Assembly (NCBI GenBank): GCA_949840855.1
Contig: CATKYP010000072.1
Location: forward strand, 1 to 5,441
DNA from: an uncultured Bacilli bacterium
GTDB taxonomy: Bacteria > Bacillota_I > Bacilli_A > RF39 > UBA660
Length of the DNA stretch: 5,441 bases
Direction of reading: 5' to 3'
The position numbers were made by a program, and so were the translations under genes. This document shows, piece after piece, positions 1 to 5,441 of this stretch. Position 1 is the first letter of the stretch; the number at the start of each line of letters is the position of its first letter. The notes under the pieces are model-generated. The model had not been told where the DNA came from, did no database searches, and saw only the letters and a program-made list of their open reading frames with translations.

Positions 1-31
1 AATTATATATACAAAATAAAATCTAAGCTTA
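1..31. other. Short segment downstream of pilD, cut by the window edge
   Basis: Thirty-one AT-rich bases follow the pilD stop (TAG, 32-34). Neither a terminator hairpin nor a ribosome binding site for another minus-strand gene is visible, so the unit may or may not continue beyond the edge. Confidence 0.5.
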
Positions 32-799
32 CTAAAAACCTAAAAATCTTAAAAAATCAAGTGTATTTATTTTACTAAAGTAAAGTGCCGCAAAGCTAAT
101 TATTAAAAATGGACCAAAGGGTATCATATGATCTTTATTTTTTAATAATATATAAAGACTTGGTATTAAAGCGATTACACTTGCTATAAAAATTGATAAA
201 ACTCCTAAAATAGGTTCTAATACTAAACCAAAAATGAACATAAGTTTTACATCTCCTCCACCAAGACTTTCCTTTTTAAATATCTTTTCGCCAAGTATCA
301 TTATAAAGTACATTAATAAAAATAAGAAAACTCCTGTAACGACTCTAGTAGACATGAGATTAATTCCGCCTTTTAGATATTGAAGGATTATAAAATAGAA
401 TATAAAAAATATCAAAACCTCATCTGGTATAATGTAATAGTTCAAATCACTAACAAGTACTATCATAAATATAGCAATAACTCCAAAAGCAATCAAAATG
501 TCATAACTAAAGCCAAAGCTATAATAACTAACAGAAGCTAAAAGTCCAGTTAGAAGTTCTACTATAGGTAATAAAACTGGAATACTTGCTTTACAGTATT
601 TGCATTTACCTTTATTTAATAAATAAGTTATAACTGGTATCATGTCAAAAAATCCTAATTTATGATTACAAGTATTACAATGTGAACTACTTGTAGTAAA
701 ATTTTCGCCTTTTGGGAGACGTTCTCCAATCACTGCAAAAAAGGAACCAAATACACAACCAAATATAAAGAAAACTATTATATATATTGTATCTTCCAT
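32..799 (-). CDS. pilD: Type IV prepilin peptidase / N-methyltransferase (PilD/ComC family)
   Basis: A polytopic membrane aspartic protease that cleaves the short leader of type IV prepilins or pseudopilins on the cytoplasmic side and, in family members with the N-terminal domain, methylates the new N-terminus. The 255-aa length is normal. Seen directly: N-terminal GSFFAVIGERLP (residues 18-29); a zinc-type four-cysteine motif at C41/C44 and C66/C69; the first catalytic aspartate D118 in VSDLNYYIIPDE; and the second, D183, in GGGDVK. Several hydrophobic segments follow (about 5-25, 75-95, 100-118, 128-142, 153-170, 186-220, 227-241). All hallmark residues are intact, so it is probably active. 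The start is fixed by an AGGAGG six bases upstream, overlapping the pilC stop. It is almost certainly co-transcribed and translationally coupled with pilC. Family assignment is secure; whether it serves a pilus, competence or secretion system cannot be told here, since no pilin gene is in view. Confidence 0.96.
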   Translation of the reverse strand: MEDTIYIIVFFIFGCVFGSFFAVIGERLPKGENFTTSSSHCNTCNHKLGFFDMIPVITYLLNKGKCKYCKASIPVLLPIVELLTGLLASVSYYSFGFSYDILIAFGVIAIFMIVLVSDLNYYIIPDEVLIFFIFYFIILQYLKGGINLMSTRVVTGVFLFLLMYFIMILGEKIFKKESLGGGDVKLMFIFGLVLEPILGVLSIFIASVIALIPSLYILLKNKDHMIPFGPFLIISFAALYFSKINTLDFLRFLGF

Positions 800-803
800 A
801 AAT

Positions 804-809
804 CCTCCT
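804..809 (-). promoter_or_regulatory. Shine-Dalgarno of pilD overlapping the pilC stop codon
   Basis: AGGAGG, a perfect core, lies six bases before the pilD ATG. Its first two bases are the last two of the pilC stop codon TAG (808-810). Ribosomes finishing pilC uncover or directly reach this site, which implies coupled translation of the platform protein and the peptidase. Confidence 0.9.
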
Positions 810-2601
810 AGTTAATTTGTTCATAGATACTAAACATTGGAGTAATGATAGAGACTAAAATAACACCAACAATCCCTGCAACAATTAAAATCATAATAGG
901 TTCTATCAAACTCTTAAGTTGATCAACAAGGGCCTTATGAAGTGCCTGATAATGCTCTGATACTTTTTCCATCATAAGACCTAGTTGTCCAGTATTTTCC
1001 CCTGTTACTAACATATGATAGGCAACTGTTGGAAATGCCCACTCATTTTGAAATGACTTAGATATATTTTCTCCTTTAGCTAGATTGGCTAGAGTTTTAG
1101 CGATAATCTGCTTATATATTTCATTATTCGTAATTTTAGAAAGGATTTCCATACTATCAGTAATAAATACTCCATGGTTTATAAGAGACGCAAAAGTTTT
1201 AGTAAAAGTATATACTTCATTATATATTACAATATTACCAAATACAGGCATTTTCATGACAATTATCTGTACAGCTTGTCTGAATTTTTCAATATTATTG
1301 TAGCACAGATAAAATATAAGTACCGCTATTATTATGCCTATTATTATGTATACGATATTATGCTGTAGAAATCCTGATACTCCAATAACCATTAATGTAA
1401 TACCAGGTAATTCTGCACCATTATTTTCATATAAAGTAATAAATTGAGGTACTAAATACATCATCATAAATATAAAAACTACAATAGCAAGGACCAAAAC
1501 GAGTGTAGGATATGTCATGGCACTTTTCATTGTCTTTTTTGTTTGTTCAACTCCCTCATAATAATCTGCCATATCGTCAAGTATTGAAGGTAAATCACCT
1601 GTCATTTCGGCTGAACGTACCATATTTATTAGAAGTGGTGGAAAAGCATCTCCTTGTTTATCCATTGAAACACTTAATGTATATCCTTTTAATAAATCAT
1701 ATACAAGCTTTTGATATACTTTTTTAGTAGTTGGGTTTTTTGCTTGTTTGGAAAGTATTGTAACTCCTTCTACTAAAGGAATACCTGCTTTTATATAAGT
1801 AGATAATTGAGTTAGATCAAAAGCAAGATCTGCACCTTTAATTTTAGCACCAATTACTATATCCATATCTAGTGCTGTCCTTGGTTGAATATTTATATTT
1901 TTAAAACCTTGTAATTCTAAAAATCTATGGCAATCATCTGTACTTTCAGCATCAAAGGTTCCACTGACTTTTTTTCCAAGCTCATTAATAGCTTTATATT
2001 TGAATGGATATAAAGTAGCTGTTTCTTGTGTTTTCTCCCTTCTGGAAAGACCTTCTAAATTAGAGTCTGTTGTATTTGATGCTTTTTTGTTACCGAATAG
2101 GAGTTCTGAAAAGCTTTTCTTTCTTTTTGAATCATATTTTTTTATAATAACTGCTAATGCCCCTATTAAATCATTATTAGCTTCTCCTTTTGCTATTTCT
2201 TCTATAATATCTTGTGGAATTATATCTCCTAAAATTCTCATAGAACCGCTTAAACTGTTACCTTTATATATAAAGTAAGCTAGTCTGAGATAAATAGGTT
2301 TATTAGTAGCACTACAGTTTTTCAGCATTAAAGCAACTGAAGTAAATAAATTATTCCCCCCTTTTATAGATGAATATAGTGAAAAGAAATCATCACTTAT
2401 TATTGATATTTTTAATTTCTTATCCTTTTTCTTGGAGCTTTTTTTTAGGGGAATCACATTTATATTTTTATAGCCAATAGCATCAAAAAAAAGTACGCAG
2501 TCATCTCTACTCTCGGCTTTAAAAGTTGAGTTAATATGAGAGCCTTTAGTATCTGTTGCACTATACTTAAATATTGATAATTCCATATGACTATTACCCA
2601 T
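808..2601 (-). CDS. pilC: Enlarged type IV pilus/type II secretion inner-membrane platform protein (PilC/GspF/ComGB family)
   Basis: The integral membrane platform on which the assembly ATPase acts to polymerise pilins. The last ~400 residues form a complete PilC: N-domain (about 198-240), first cytoplasmic T2SSF domain (about 256-360, with KGYTLSVSM, FPPLLINMV and AEMTGDL), a membrane segment (366-388), further hydrophobic stretches (401-412 and 415-433), second T2SSF domain (about 460-565, with KGENISKSF, FPTVAYHML and GENTGQL), and a C-terminal membrane segment (568-589). The protein is 597 aa against about 400 for the family. The extra ~195 N-terminal residues look like another N-domain (9-51) plus a degenerate T2SSF domain (68-157) without its membrane segment, then a lysine/serine-rich linker (157-197). 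The first ATG has AGAGAGG ten bases upstream; the ATG at codon 6 lacks a suitable site. It leads a two-gene unit with pilD. No ATPase gene adjoins it upstream, unlike comG operons. Core assignment is firm; the duplication reading is by hand alignment. Confidence 0.94.
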   Translation of the reverse strand: MGNSHMELSIFKYSATDTKGSHINSTFKAESRDDCVLFFDAIGYKNINVIPLKKSSKKKDKKLKISIISDDFFSLYSSIKGGNNLFTSVALMLKNCSATNKPIYLRLAYFIYKGNSLSGSMRILGDIIPQDIIEEIAKGEANNDLIGALAVIIKKYDSKRKKSFSELLFGNKKASNTTDSNLEGLSRREKTQETATLYPFKYKAINELGKKVSGTFDAESTDDCHRFLELQGFKNINIQPRTALDMDIVIGAKIKGADLAFDLTQLSTYIKAGIPLVEGVTILSKQAKNPTTKKVYQKLVYDLLKGYTLSVSMDKQGDAFPPLLINMVRSAEMTGDLPSILDDMADYYEGVEQTKKTMKSAMTYPTLVLVLAIVVFIFMMMYLVPQFITLYENNGAELPGITLMVIGVSGFLQHNIVYIIIGIIIAVLIFYLCYNNIEKFRQAVQIIVMKMPVFGNIVIYNEVYTFTKTFASLINHGVFITDSMEILSKITNNEIYKQIIAKTLANLAKGENISKSFQNEWAFPTVAYHMLVTGENTGQLGLMMEKVSEHYQALHKALVDQLKSLIEPIMILIVAGIVGVILVSIITPMFSIYEQIN

Positions 2602-2611
2602 GAAAGCACTT

Positions 2612-2618
2612 CCTCTCT
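2612..2618 (-). promoter_or_regulatory. Ribosome binding site of pilC
   Basis: AGAGAGG on the minus strand ends ten bases upstream of the ATG at 2601. It is slightly distant but far better placed than for the internal ATG at 2586, so it supports the longer N-terminus. Confidence 0.7.
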
Positions 2619-2630
2619 ACTATAATATAA

Positions 2631-2659
2631 ATTATAACAAATATTATTATTATTTTAAA
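2631..2659 (-). promoter_or_regulatory. Candidate promoter of the pilC-pilD unit
   Basis: On the minus strand a perfect TATAAT (2631-2636) is preceded at 17 bases by TTTAAA (2654-2659), a 4-of-6 match to TTGACA. A start near 2624 would give a leader of about 23 bases containing the pilC Shine-Dalgarno. The whole 105-bp divergent gap (2602-2706) is very AT-rich, so chance matches are easy. It must also hold the promoter of the yqfQ-like gene, which I cannot place confidently. Confidence 0.45.
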
Positions 2660-2694
2660 GATAAACTTTTATTAATTTATTCATATAATAAAAT

Positions 2695-2703
2695 AGAGGT
2701 GAT
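2695..2703 (+). promoter_or_regulatory. Ribosome binding site of the yqfQ-like gene
   Basis: AGAGGTGAT, a long match to the anti-Shine-Dalgarno, ends three bases before the ATG at 2707 (about five bases from the AGGTG core). It is good evidence that this small plus-strand frame is a real gene rather than a shadow. Confidence 0.85.
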
Positions 2704-2706
2704 AAT

Positions 2707-3042
2707 ATGTATAATAATCCTTTTGCATATGCTCCTTATATGCAACAAGCAGCTACTACTGCAGCTAGAGGTGGGCTATTTTCTAGTATTAAAGCGATTA
2801 ATTGGGGTGGTATACTTTCTAATACTCAAAAAACATTAGGAATAATAAATCAAACGATCCCTATTGTATATCAAGTAAAACCAATAATTAATAATGCAAA
2901 AACAATGTTTAAAATAGCAAATTCTATTAAAAGTGATGGCGATATGGATCAAAGTGTAAAAAGAACTAATGAAGTGGTAGTAGAAAAATCAATAAATAAT
3001 TCTAATTATGATAATATTGATAAACCTATGTTTTTTATATAA
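2707..3042 (+). CDS. Small YqfQ/VrrA-like protein of unknown function
   Basis: A 111-aa protein, the only plus-strand gene here. Its centre (about residues 22-76) reads GGLFSSIKAINWGGILSNTQ, then a stretch with IINQTIPIVYQVKPIINNA and MFKI. This pattern (glycine-rich lead-in, a leucine/asparagine/threonine-rich turn, then an amphipathic helix with spaced prolines) resembles the conserved core of the Firmicute YqfQ (VrrA) family as I recall it. The N-terminus is short and Asn/Tyr/Met-rich (MYNNPFAYAPYMQQ), in place of the longer Pro/Met/Gly-rich N-terminus of Bacillus YqfQ. The C-terminal tail (about 77-111) is polar and probably disordered. There is no signal peptide and no clear membrane helix. 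A good ribosome binding site, AGAGGTGAT, lies at 2695-2703. The gene stands alone, divergent from pilC and convergent with tgt, sharing the terminator with the latter. No biochemical function is established for the family to my knowledge. Confidence 0.75.
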   Translation: MYNNPFAYAPYMQQAATTAARGGLFSSIKAINWGGILSNTQKTLGIINQTIPIVYQVKPIINNAKTMFKIANSIKSDGDMDQSVKRTNEVVVEKSINNSNYDNIDKPMFFI

Positions 3043-3077
3043 AAACTGGTAAGTACATATGATACTTATCAGTTTTT
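3041..3077. terminator. Bidirectional intrinsic terminator between the convergent yqfQ-like and tgt genes
   Basis: A 15-bp stem (3041-3055 with 3063-3077) around a 7-base loop, flanked by an A-run on the left and a T-run on the right. In the plus-strand transcript all 15 pairs form, one being G-U. In the minus-strand transcript the same position is an A-C mismatch, so termination may be somewhat weaker there. Both transcripts end the stem with U5. The stem includes the last two bases of the yqfQ-like TAA and the whole tgt TGA stop codon. Confidence 0.9.
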
Positions 3078-4190
3078 ATTATATTTATCGATAAAGTTAT
3101 TTTTGTATTCAAGTATATTATCGTTTTTAATAGCTTCTCTTAATTCTTCAGTAAGTTTTATCAAAAAACGGATATTATGTATTGAAAGAAGACTTCCCCC
3201 TAACATTTCGTCAGTATTTATTAAATGACGAATATATGATTTTGTATAATTTTTACAAGTATAACAATCACAATTCTCTTCTATAGGGCTAAAGTCTTCC
3301 TTATATTTGGCATTGTGAAAATTGATTTTACCATTTCTTGTAAAAGCTTGTCCATGGCGAGCAATACGAGTTGGTAAAACACAATCAAATATATCAACTC
3401 CACGTATTACTCCTTCTATTATGTCAAGCGGTTCCCCTACTCCCATTAAGTAGCGAACTTTATCTTTTGGCAAGTATGGAATGGAATAGTCTATTGCTTT
3501 ATACATATCTTCTTTACTTTCTCCATCATTAGCAACACCACCAATACTATAGCCATCAAAATTAAGTTTTACGGTATTAAGTGCAGAGTATTTTCTAAGA
3601 TCTTCATGAGCGCCTCCTTGAACTATACCAAATAAAGCTTGATTAACATTGTTATGAACCTTTTTTCCACGTTCTGCCCAACGAAGAGTTCTTTCTATAC
3701 TTTTTTTTAAGTATTCGTAAGATGCACTAGCTGGCGGGCATTCATCAAAGCTCATAGCAATGTCACTATCAAGTTTATTTTGAATTTCTATTGACTTTTC
3801 TGGTGTTAAAAATAAATCCTTTCCATCAATATGACTCTTAAAATGAACACCTTCTTCACAAATGTCTTTTTCTTTATTCTTTGCAAGAGAAAAGACTTGA
3901 AAACCTCCACTATCTGTAAGTATTGGTCCATTCCAATTCATAAATTTATGCAAGCCACCAGCTTTTTTTATTATATCTTCTCCAGGTCTTAACCATAAAT
4001 GGTATGTGTTTGATAAAATTATACCAGCCTTGCATTCCTTCACTTGCTCTAGAGTTAAAGATTTTACAGTAGCACGTGTTCCAACTGGCATAAACATTGG
4101 AGTTTCAACAGTACCATAATTTGTTTCTATTTGTCCAAGTCTTGCTTTAGTTTCTTTTTCTTCTTTTATTAATTTATAGGTTATTTTCAC
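3069..4190 (-). CDS. tgt: tRNA-guanine(34) transglycosylase (queuosine pathway)
   Basis: Exchanges guanine at wobble position 34 of tRNAs with GUN anticodons (Asp, Asn, His, Tyr) for preQ1 or a related 7-deazaguanine; a cytoplasmic TIM-barrel enzyme. At 373 aa it is full length. Seen (numbered from the GTG at 4190): D93 in TDSGGFQVFSL; base-binding D149 and C151 in FDECPP; Q191 in GIVQGG; nucleophile D269 in GVDIFDCVLPTR; zinc ligands C307, C309, C312 and H338, spaced as in the family. Odd feature: the specificity loop, usually GGLSVGE in bacteria, is GGVANDGE (217-224), one residue longer and without the usual valine. Start choice: GTG at 4190 has GGGGTG six bases upstream; the in-frame GTG at 4199 (376 aa, overlapping the upstream gene by 7 bp) has no proper site because that GGGGTG overlaps it. 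Neither is ATG. The start lies 2 bp after the Gre-like stop, so the two are probably coupled. No other queuosine genes are in view. Confidence 0.96.
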   Translation of the reverse strand: MKITYKLIKEEKETKARLGQIETNYGTVETPMFMPVGTRATVKSLTLEQVKECKAGIILSNTYHLWLRPGEDIIKKAGGLHKFMNWNGPILTDSGGFQVFSLAKNKEKDICEEGVHFKSHIDGKDLFLTPEKSIEIQNKLDSDIAMSFDECPPASASYEYLKKSIERTLRWAERGKKVHNNVNQALFGIVQGGAHEDLRKYSALNTVKLNFDGYSIGGVANDGESKEDMYKAIDYSIPYLPKDKVRYLMGVGEPLDIIEGVIRGVDIFDCVLPTRIARHGQAFTRNGKINFHNAKYKEDFSPIEENCDCYTCKNYTKSYIRHLINTDEMLGGSLLSIHNIRFLIKLTEELREAIKNDNILEYKNNFIDKYNKN

Positions 4191-4192
4191 AT

Positions 4193-5230
4193 TTAACACC
4201 CCAATTGTTTTTTACTTTTTACTTTTTTGTATTCTATATGGTCTATTGTATTGAATCTATCTTTTGAATTATCTATATCGTAAACTTTTCCTGAAATCAT
4301 TTTATTATTATTTTGAAATGTGTCATTTTCTGTTAATCCATAAAGCATAGAACCTAACGGACTAATTCTTTCTACAAATTCATCAGTAGTTTCAGTAGAG
4401 TGTGCTATGTTAACTAACTCTAATCTTTTTGTAATAATGCTACCATCTTTTTTATTCAAATCTATACTAAATTGTGAACCAATACCTATAGTGCCGTTAT
4501 CTATAGGAAATACACACCTATAATCTTTTAATATTTTTCTATAATAAGCTAATTTAGATTTTAAGCTATTATCAGTACTTCCTCCTAAATTAATTAATCT
4601 AGTTATTTCTTGTTCTAATACTATTTTTTGATTAATTGTGTATAACGTTAATAAATCCTTTTCTTCTTTTCTTCTAGAAATCTCTGACATACTTTTGCTA
4701 TATCTATATTTAATAGGCTTTTCTTTAATAAAATGTACTTTATGTTTAGATTTGTTCTTAACATCAAGAATATTTCCATATATAATACTACCTGTATTTT
4801 TAACTTTATAAGAAAAATTATCTCCCCTAGTCTTTCCAAAAACACTCTTAGCAAAATCACTATCTTTGCTTATATAATTGTCTATACTAGATTTTCCAAT
4901 TAATTCATCTACTAAAATATAGCTATATTCTTCATCTTCATCTAAAAATTCAACTGTTATCTCACTACCTATATCTATAACATTTGTATTATTCTGTTTT
5001 AAGATATATTCTGCATTTAATAATCTATATTCTAGGTTATATAGTTCTGTTTTGGCATTTTGATAATTAATTTTGGCTTCTTCATACAGTAATCTATCCA
5101 TAGTTCCTGTACTTCCAAAACTATTAGTTCCATCTAGACTGCCAAGATTATTAAGTCCATTTTGTAAATATCTTTCTAGTTTTCTAATTCTTTCTCTAAT
5201 ACTTGCTACTTGTCCTGCATCTAATCTCAT
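4193..5230 (-). CDS. Tandem GreA/GreB-like protein (two coiled-coil plus Gre C-terminal modules)
   Basis: A 345-aa protein about twice the length of GreA (~158 aa). Module 1 is an N-terminal coiled-coil hairpin (about 5-80) followed by a Gre C-terminal fold (about 84-160): VIDIGSEITVEFLDEDEEYS, then ISKDSDFAKSVFGKTRGD, aligning with GreA's globular domain. Module 2 is another helical hairpin (about 182-238) and a second Gre C-terminal domain (about 243-322), with the family signature ISPLGSMLYGLTENDTF (289-305). Gre factors insert the hairpin into the RNA polymerase secondary channel and two acidic tip residues stimulate transcript cleavage. Here an ungapped hand alignment of hairpin 1 keeps an acid at one tip position (D45) but has glycine at the other (G42), and the GDLKENAEY tip motif is absent. 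The protein is therefore probably not an ordinary cleavage factor; a polymerase-binding regulator is an inference. There is a strong Shine-Dalgarno six bases from ATG. First gene of a unit with tgt. Confidence 0.82.
   Translation of the reverse strand: MRLDAGQVASIRERIRKLERYLQNGLNNLGSLDGTNSFGSTGTMDRLLYEEAKINYQNAKTELYNLEYRLLNAEYILKQNNTNVIDIGSEITVEFLDEDEEYSYILVDELIGKSSIDNYISKDSDFAKSVFGKTRGDNFSYKVKNTGSIIYGNILDVKNKSKHKVHFIKEKPIKYRYSKSMSEISRRKEEKDLLTLYTINQKIVLEQEITRLINLGGSTDNSLKSKLAYYRKILKDYRCVFPIDNGTIGIGSQFSIDLNKKDGSIITKRLELVNIAHSTETTDEFVERISPLGSMLYGLTENDTFQNNNKMISGKVYDIDNSKDRFNTIDHIEYKKVKSKKQLGC
4197..4202 (-). promoter_or_regulatory. Shine-Dalgarno deciding the tgt start, inside the Gre-like gene's 3' end
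   Basis: GGGGTG pairs with the anti-Shine-Dalgarno through six positions, one a G-U wobble, and ends six bases before the GTG at 4190. It lies within the last codons of the upstream gene, just before its TAA (4193-4195). It favours GTG 4190 over GTG 4199 as the true tgt start and supports coupled translation. Confidence 0.65.
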
Positions 5231-5235
5231 AAAAT

Positions 5236-5243
5236 ACCTCCCT
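5236..5243 (-). promoter_or_regulatory. Ribosome binding site of the Gre-like gene
   Basis: AGGGAGGT on the minus strand; the GGGAGG core sits six bases from the ATG at 5230. A strong site that fixes the start. Confidence 0.88.
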
Positions 5244-5251
5244 ATATGTTT

Positions 5252-5260
5252 ATAATATCA
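5252..5260 (-). promoter_or_regulatory. Candidate extended -10 promoter of the Gre-like/tgt unit
   Basis: The minus strand reads TGATATTAT: a TGn extension followed by TATTAT (5252-5257). Transcription would start near 5245, leaving a leader of about 15 bases that just includes the Shine-Dalgarno. No convincing -35 hexamer is seen at 16-18 bases, as is usual for extended -10 promoters. The two 25-bp repeats begin some 25 bases further upstream. Confidence 0.4.
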
Positions 5261-5284
5261 CAGTTATATATCAAATAAAAGAGT

Positions 5285-5336
5285 TAAATAATTTGTTCTT
5301 AGATATTTTCATAAATAATTTGTTCTTAGATATTTT
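5285..5336. repeat. Two exact 25-bp direct repeats (27-bp period) upstream of the Gre-like gene
   Basis: Copies at 5285-5309 and 5312-5336 are identical over 25 bases and separated by two bases. The shared core contains TTTGTTCTTAGATATTTT. The unit is not palindromic. It lies just upstream of the candidate promoter at 5252-5260, with the nearer copy at roughly -40 to -64. It could be a pair of regulator sites, or a simple slippage duplication; the sequence does not decide. Confidence 0.9.
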
Positions 5337-5441
5337 TTTCTAAAGCTGCTATTCTAAGTAATAACTAATAATAAAAACTATAAAACCATATTATTTATAT
5401 TTATTATAAGTAATCATTTTAAATTGATTTTTCAATAAATA
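5337..5441. other. AT-rich non-coding edge with no recognisable feature
   Basis: About 105 bases of AT-rich DNA without a credible reading frame, RNA gene or strong hairpin. Only a weak 5-bp stem (5423-5427 with 5432-5436) is present. The neighbouring gene lies outside the window. Confidence 0.6.

Noticed and set aside
1085..1368. Two overlapping plus-strand open frames of 72 and 64 codons
   Set aside because: They lie wholly inside pilC on the opposite strand, have no ribosome binding site and show AT-rich, Tyr/Ile-heavy composition typical of antisense shadows.
1512..2278. Plus-strand open frames at 1512-1727 and 2000-2278
   Set aside because: Antisense to pilC, whose conserved family motifs run through both regions; no initiation signal.
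2684..2689. TATAAT as a -10 box for the yqfQ-like gene
   Set aside because: A start about seven bases downstream would fall inside the Shine-Dalgarno, and no -35 box is found at the right distance.
2600..2839. Plus-strand 79-codon frame running into the yqfQ-like gene
   Set aside because: Out of frame with the yqfQ-like gene, which has a clear ribosome binding site and family resemblance; this frame has neither and crosses the AT-rich promoter region.
4648..4860. Minus-strand 70-codon frame inside the Gre-like gene
   Set aside because: Alternative-frame shadow; the main frame carries Gre-C motifs on both sides with no sign of a frameshift.
5073..5255. Plus-strand 60-codon frame antisense to the start of the Gre-like gene
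   Set aside because: No ribosome binding site; the minus strand has a strong one and a coiled-coil-coding N-terminus here.
5281..5340. The 25-bp repeats as a CRISPR array
   Set aside because: The spacing is only two bases, there are just two units and no spacers.
5423..5436. Small hairpin near the right edge as a terminator or RNA element
   Set aside because: Only five A/T-rich pairs with no adequate tail; expected by chance in DNA this AT-rich.

Overview
The window is a short, strongly AT-rich stretch of bacterial chromosome using the standard bacterial code: the tgt gene ends in TGA and tryptophan is TGG. Strong Shine-Dalgarno sequences, low G+C, a YqfQ/VrrA-family protein and a two-gene pilC-pilD unit all suggest a low-G+C Firmicute (Bacilli, or a relative such as an uncultured gut lineage). 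That placement is inferred from gene content, not from a marker gene.

Layout in the minus-strand reading direction. From the right edge, about 210 bp of AT-rich DNA (5231-5441) carries two exact 25-bp direct repeats and a probable promoter. It leads into a two-gene unit: a 345-aa protein built from two tandem GreA/GreB-like modules (5230-4193), then tgt, the tRNA-guanine transglycosylase (4190-3069), whose start lies 2 bp past the upstream stop. A bidirectional hairpin terminator (3041-3077) ends this unit and also ends a small convergent plus-strand gene for a YqfQ-like protein (2707-3042). A 105-bp divergent intergenic region (2602-2706) separates that gene from a second minus-strand unit: an enlarged PilC/GspF-type inner-membrane platform protein (2601-808), then a type IV prepilin peptidase (799-32) whose Shine-Dalgarno overlaps the pilC stop codon.

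The pilC-pilD pair supplies the membrane platform and the pilin-processing enzyme of a type IV pilus or competence-pseudopilus machine. The ATPase (PilB/ComGA) and the pilins are not in view and may lie beyond the left edge or elsewhere. Tgt modifies the wobble base of tRNAs with GUN anticodons. The Gre-like protein presumably contacts RNA polymerase, but its role is unproven.

No complete undescribed system is evident. The most unusual items are: PilC has an additional N-terminal copy of its N-domain plus a degenerate, membrane-segment-free copy of its cytoplasmic domain; the Gre-like protein is an internal tandem duplication with altered coiled-coil tips; Tgt has a non-canonical substrate-specificity loop; and a pair of 25-bp repeats lies just upstream of the Gre-like gene's promoter.
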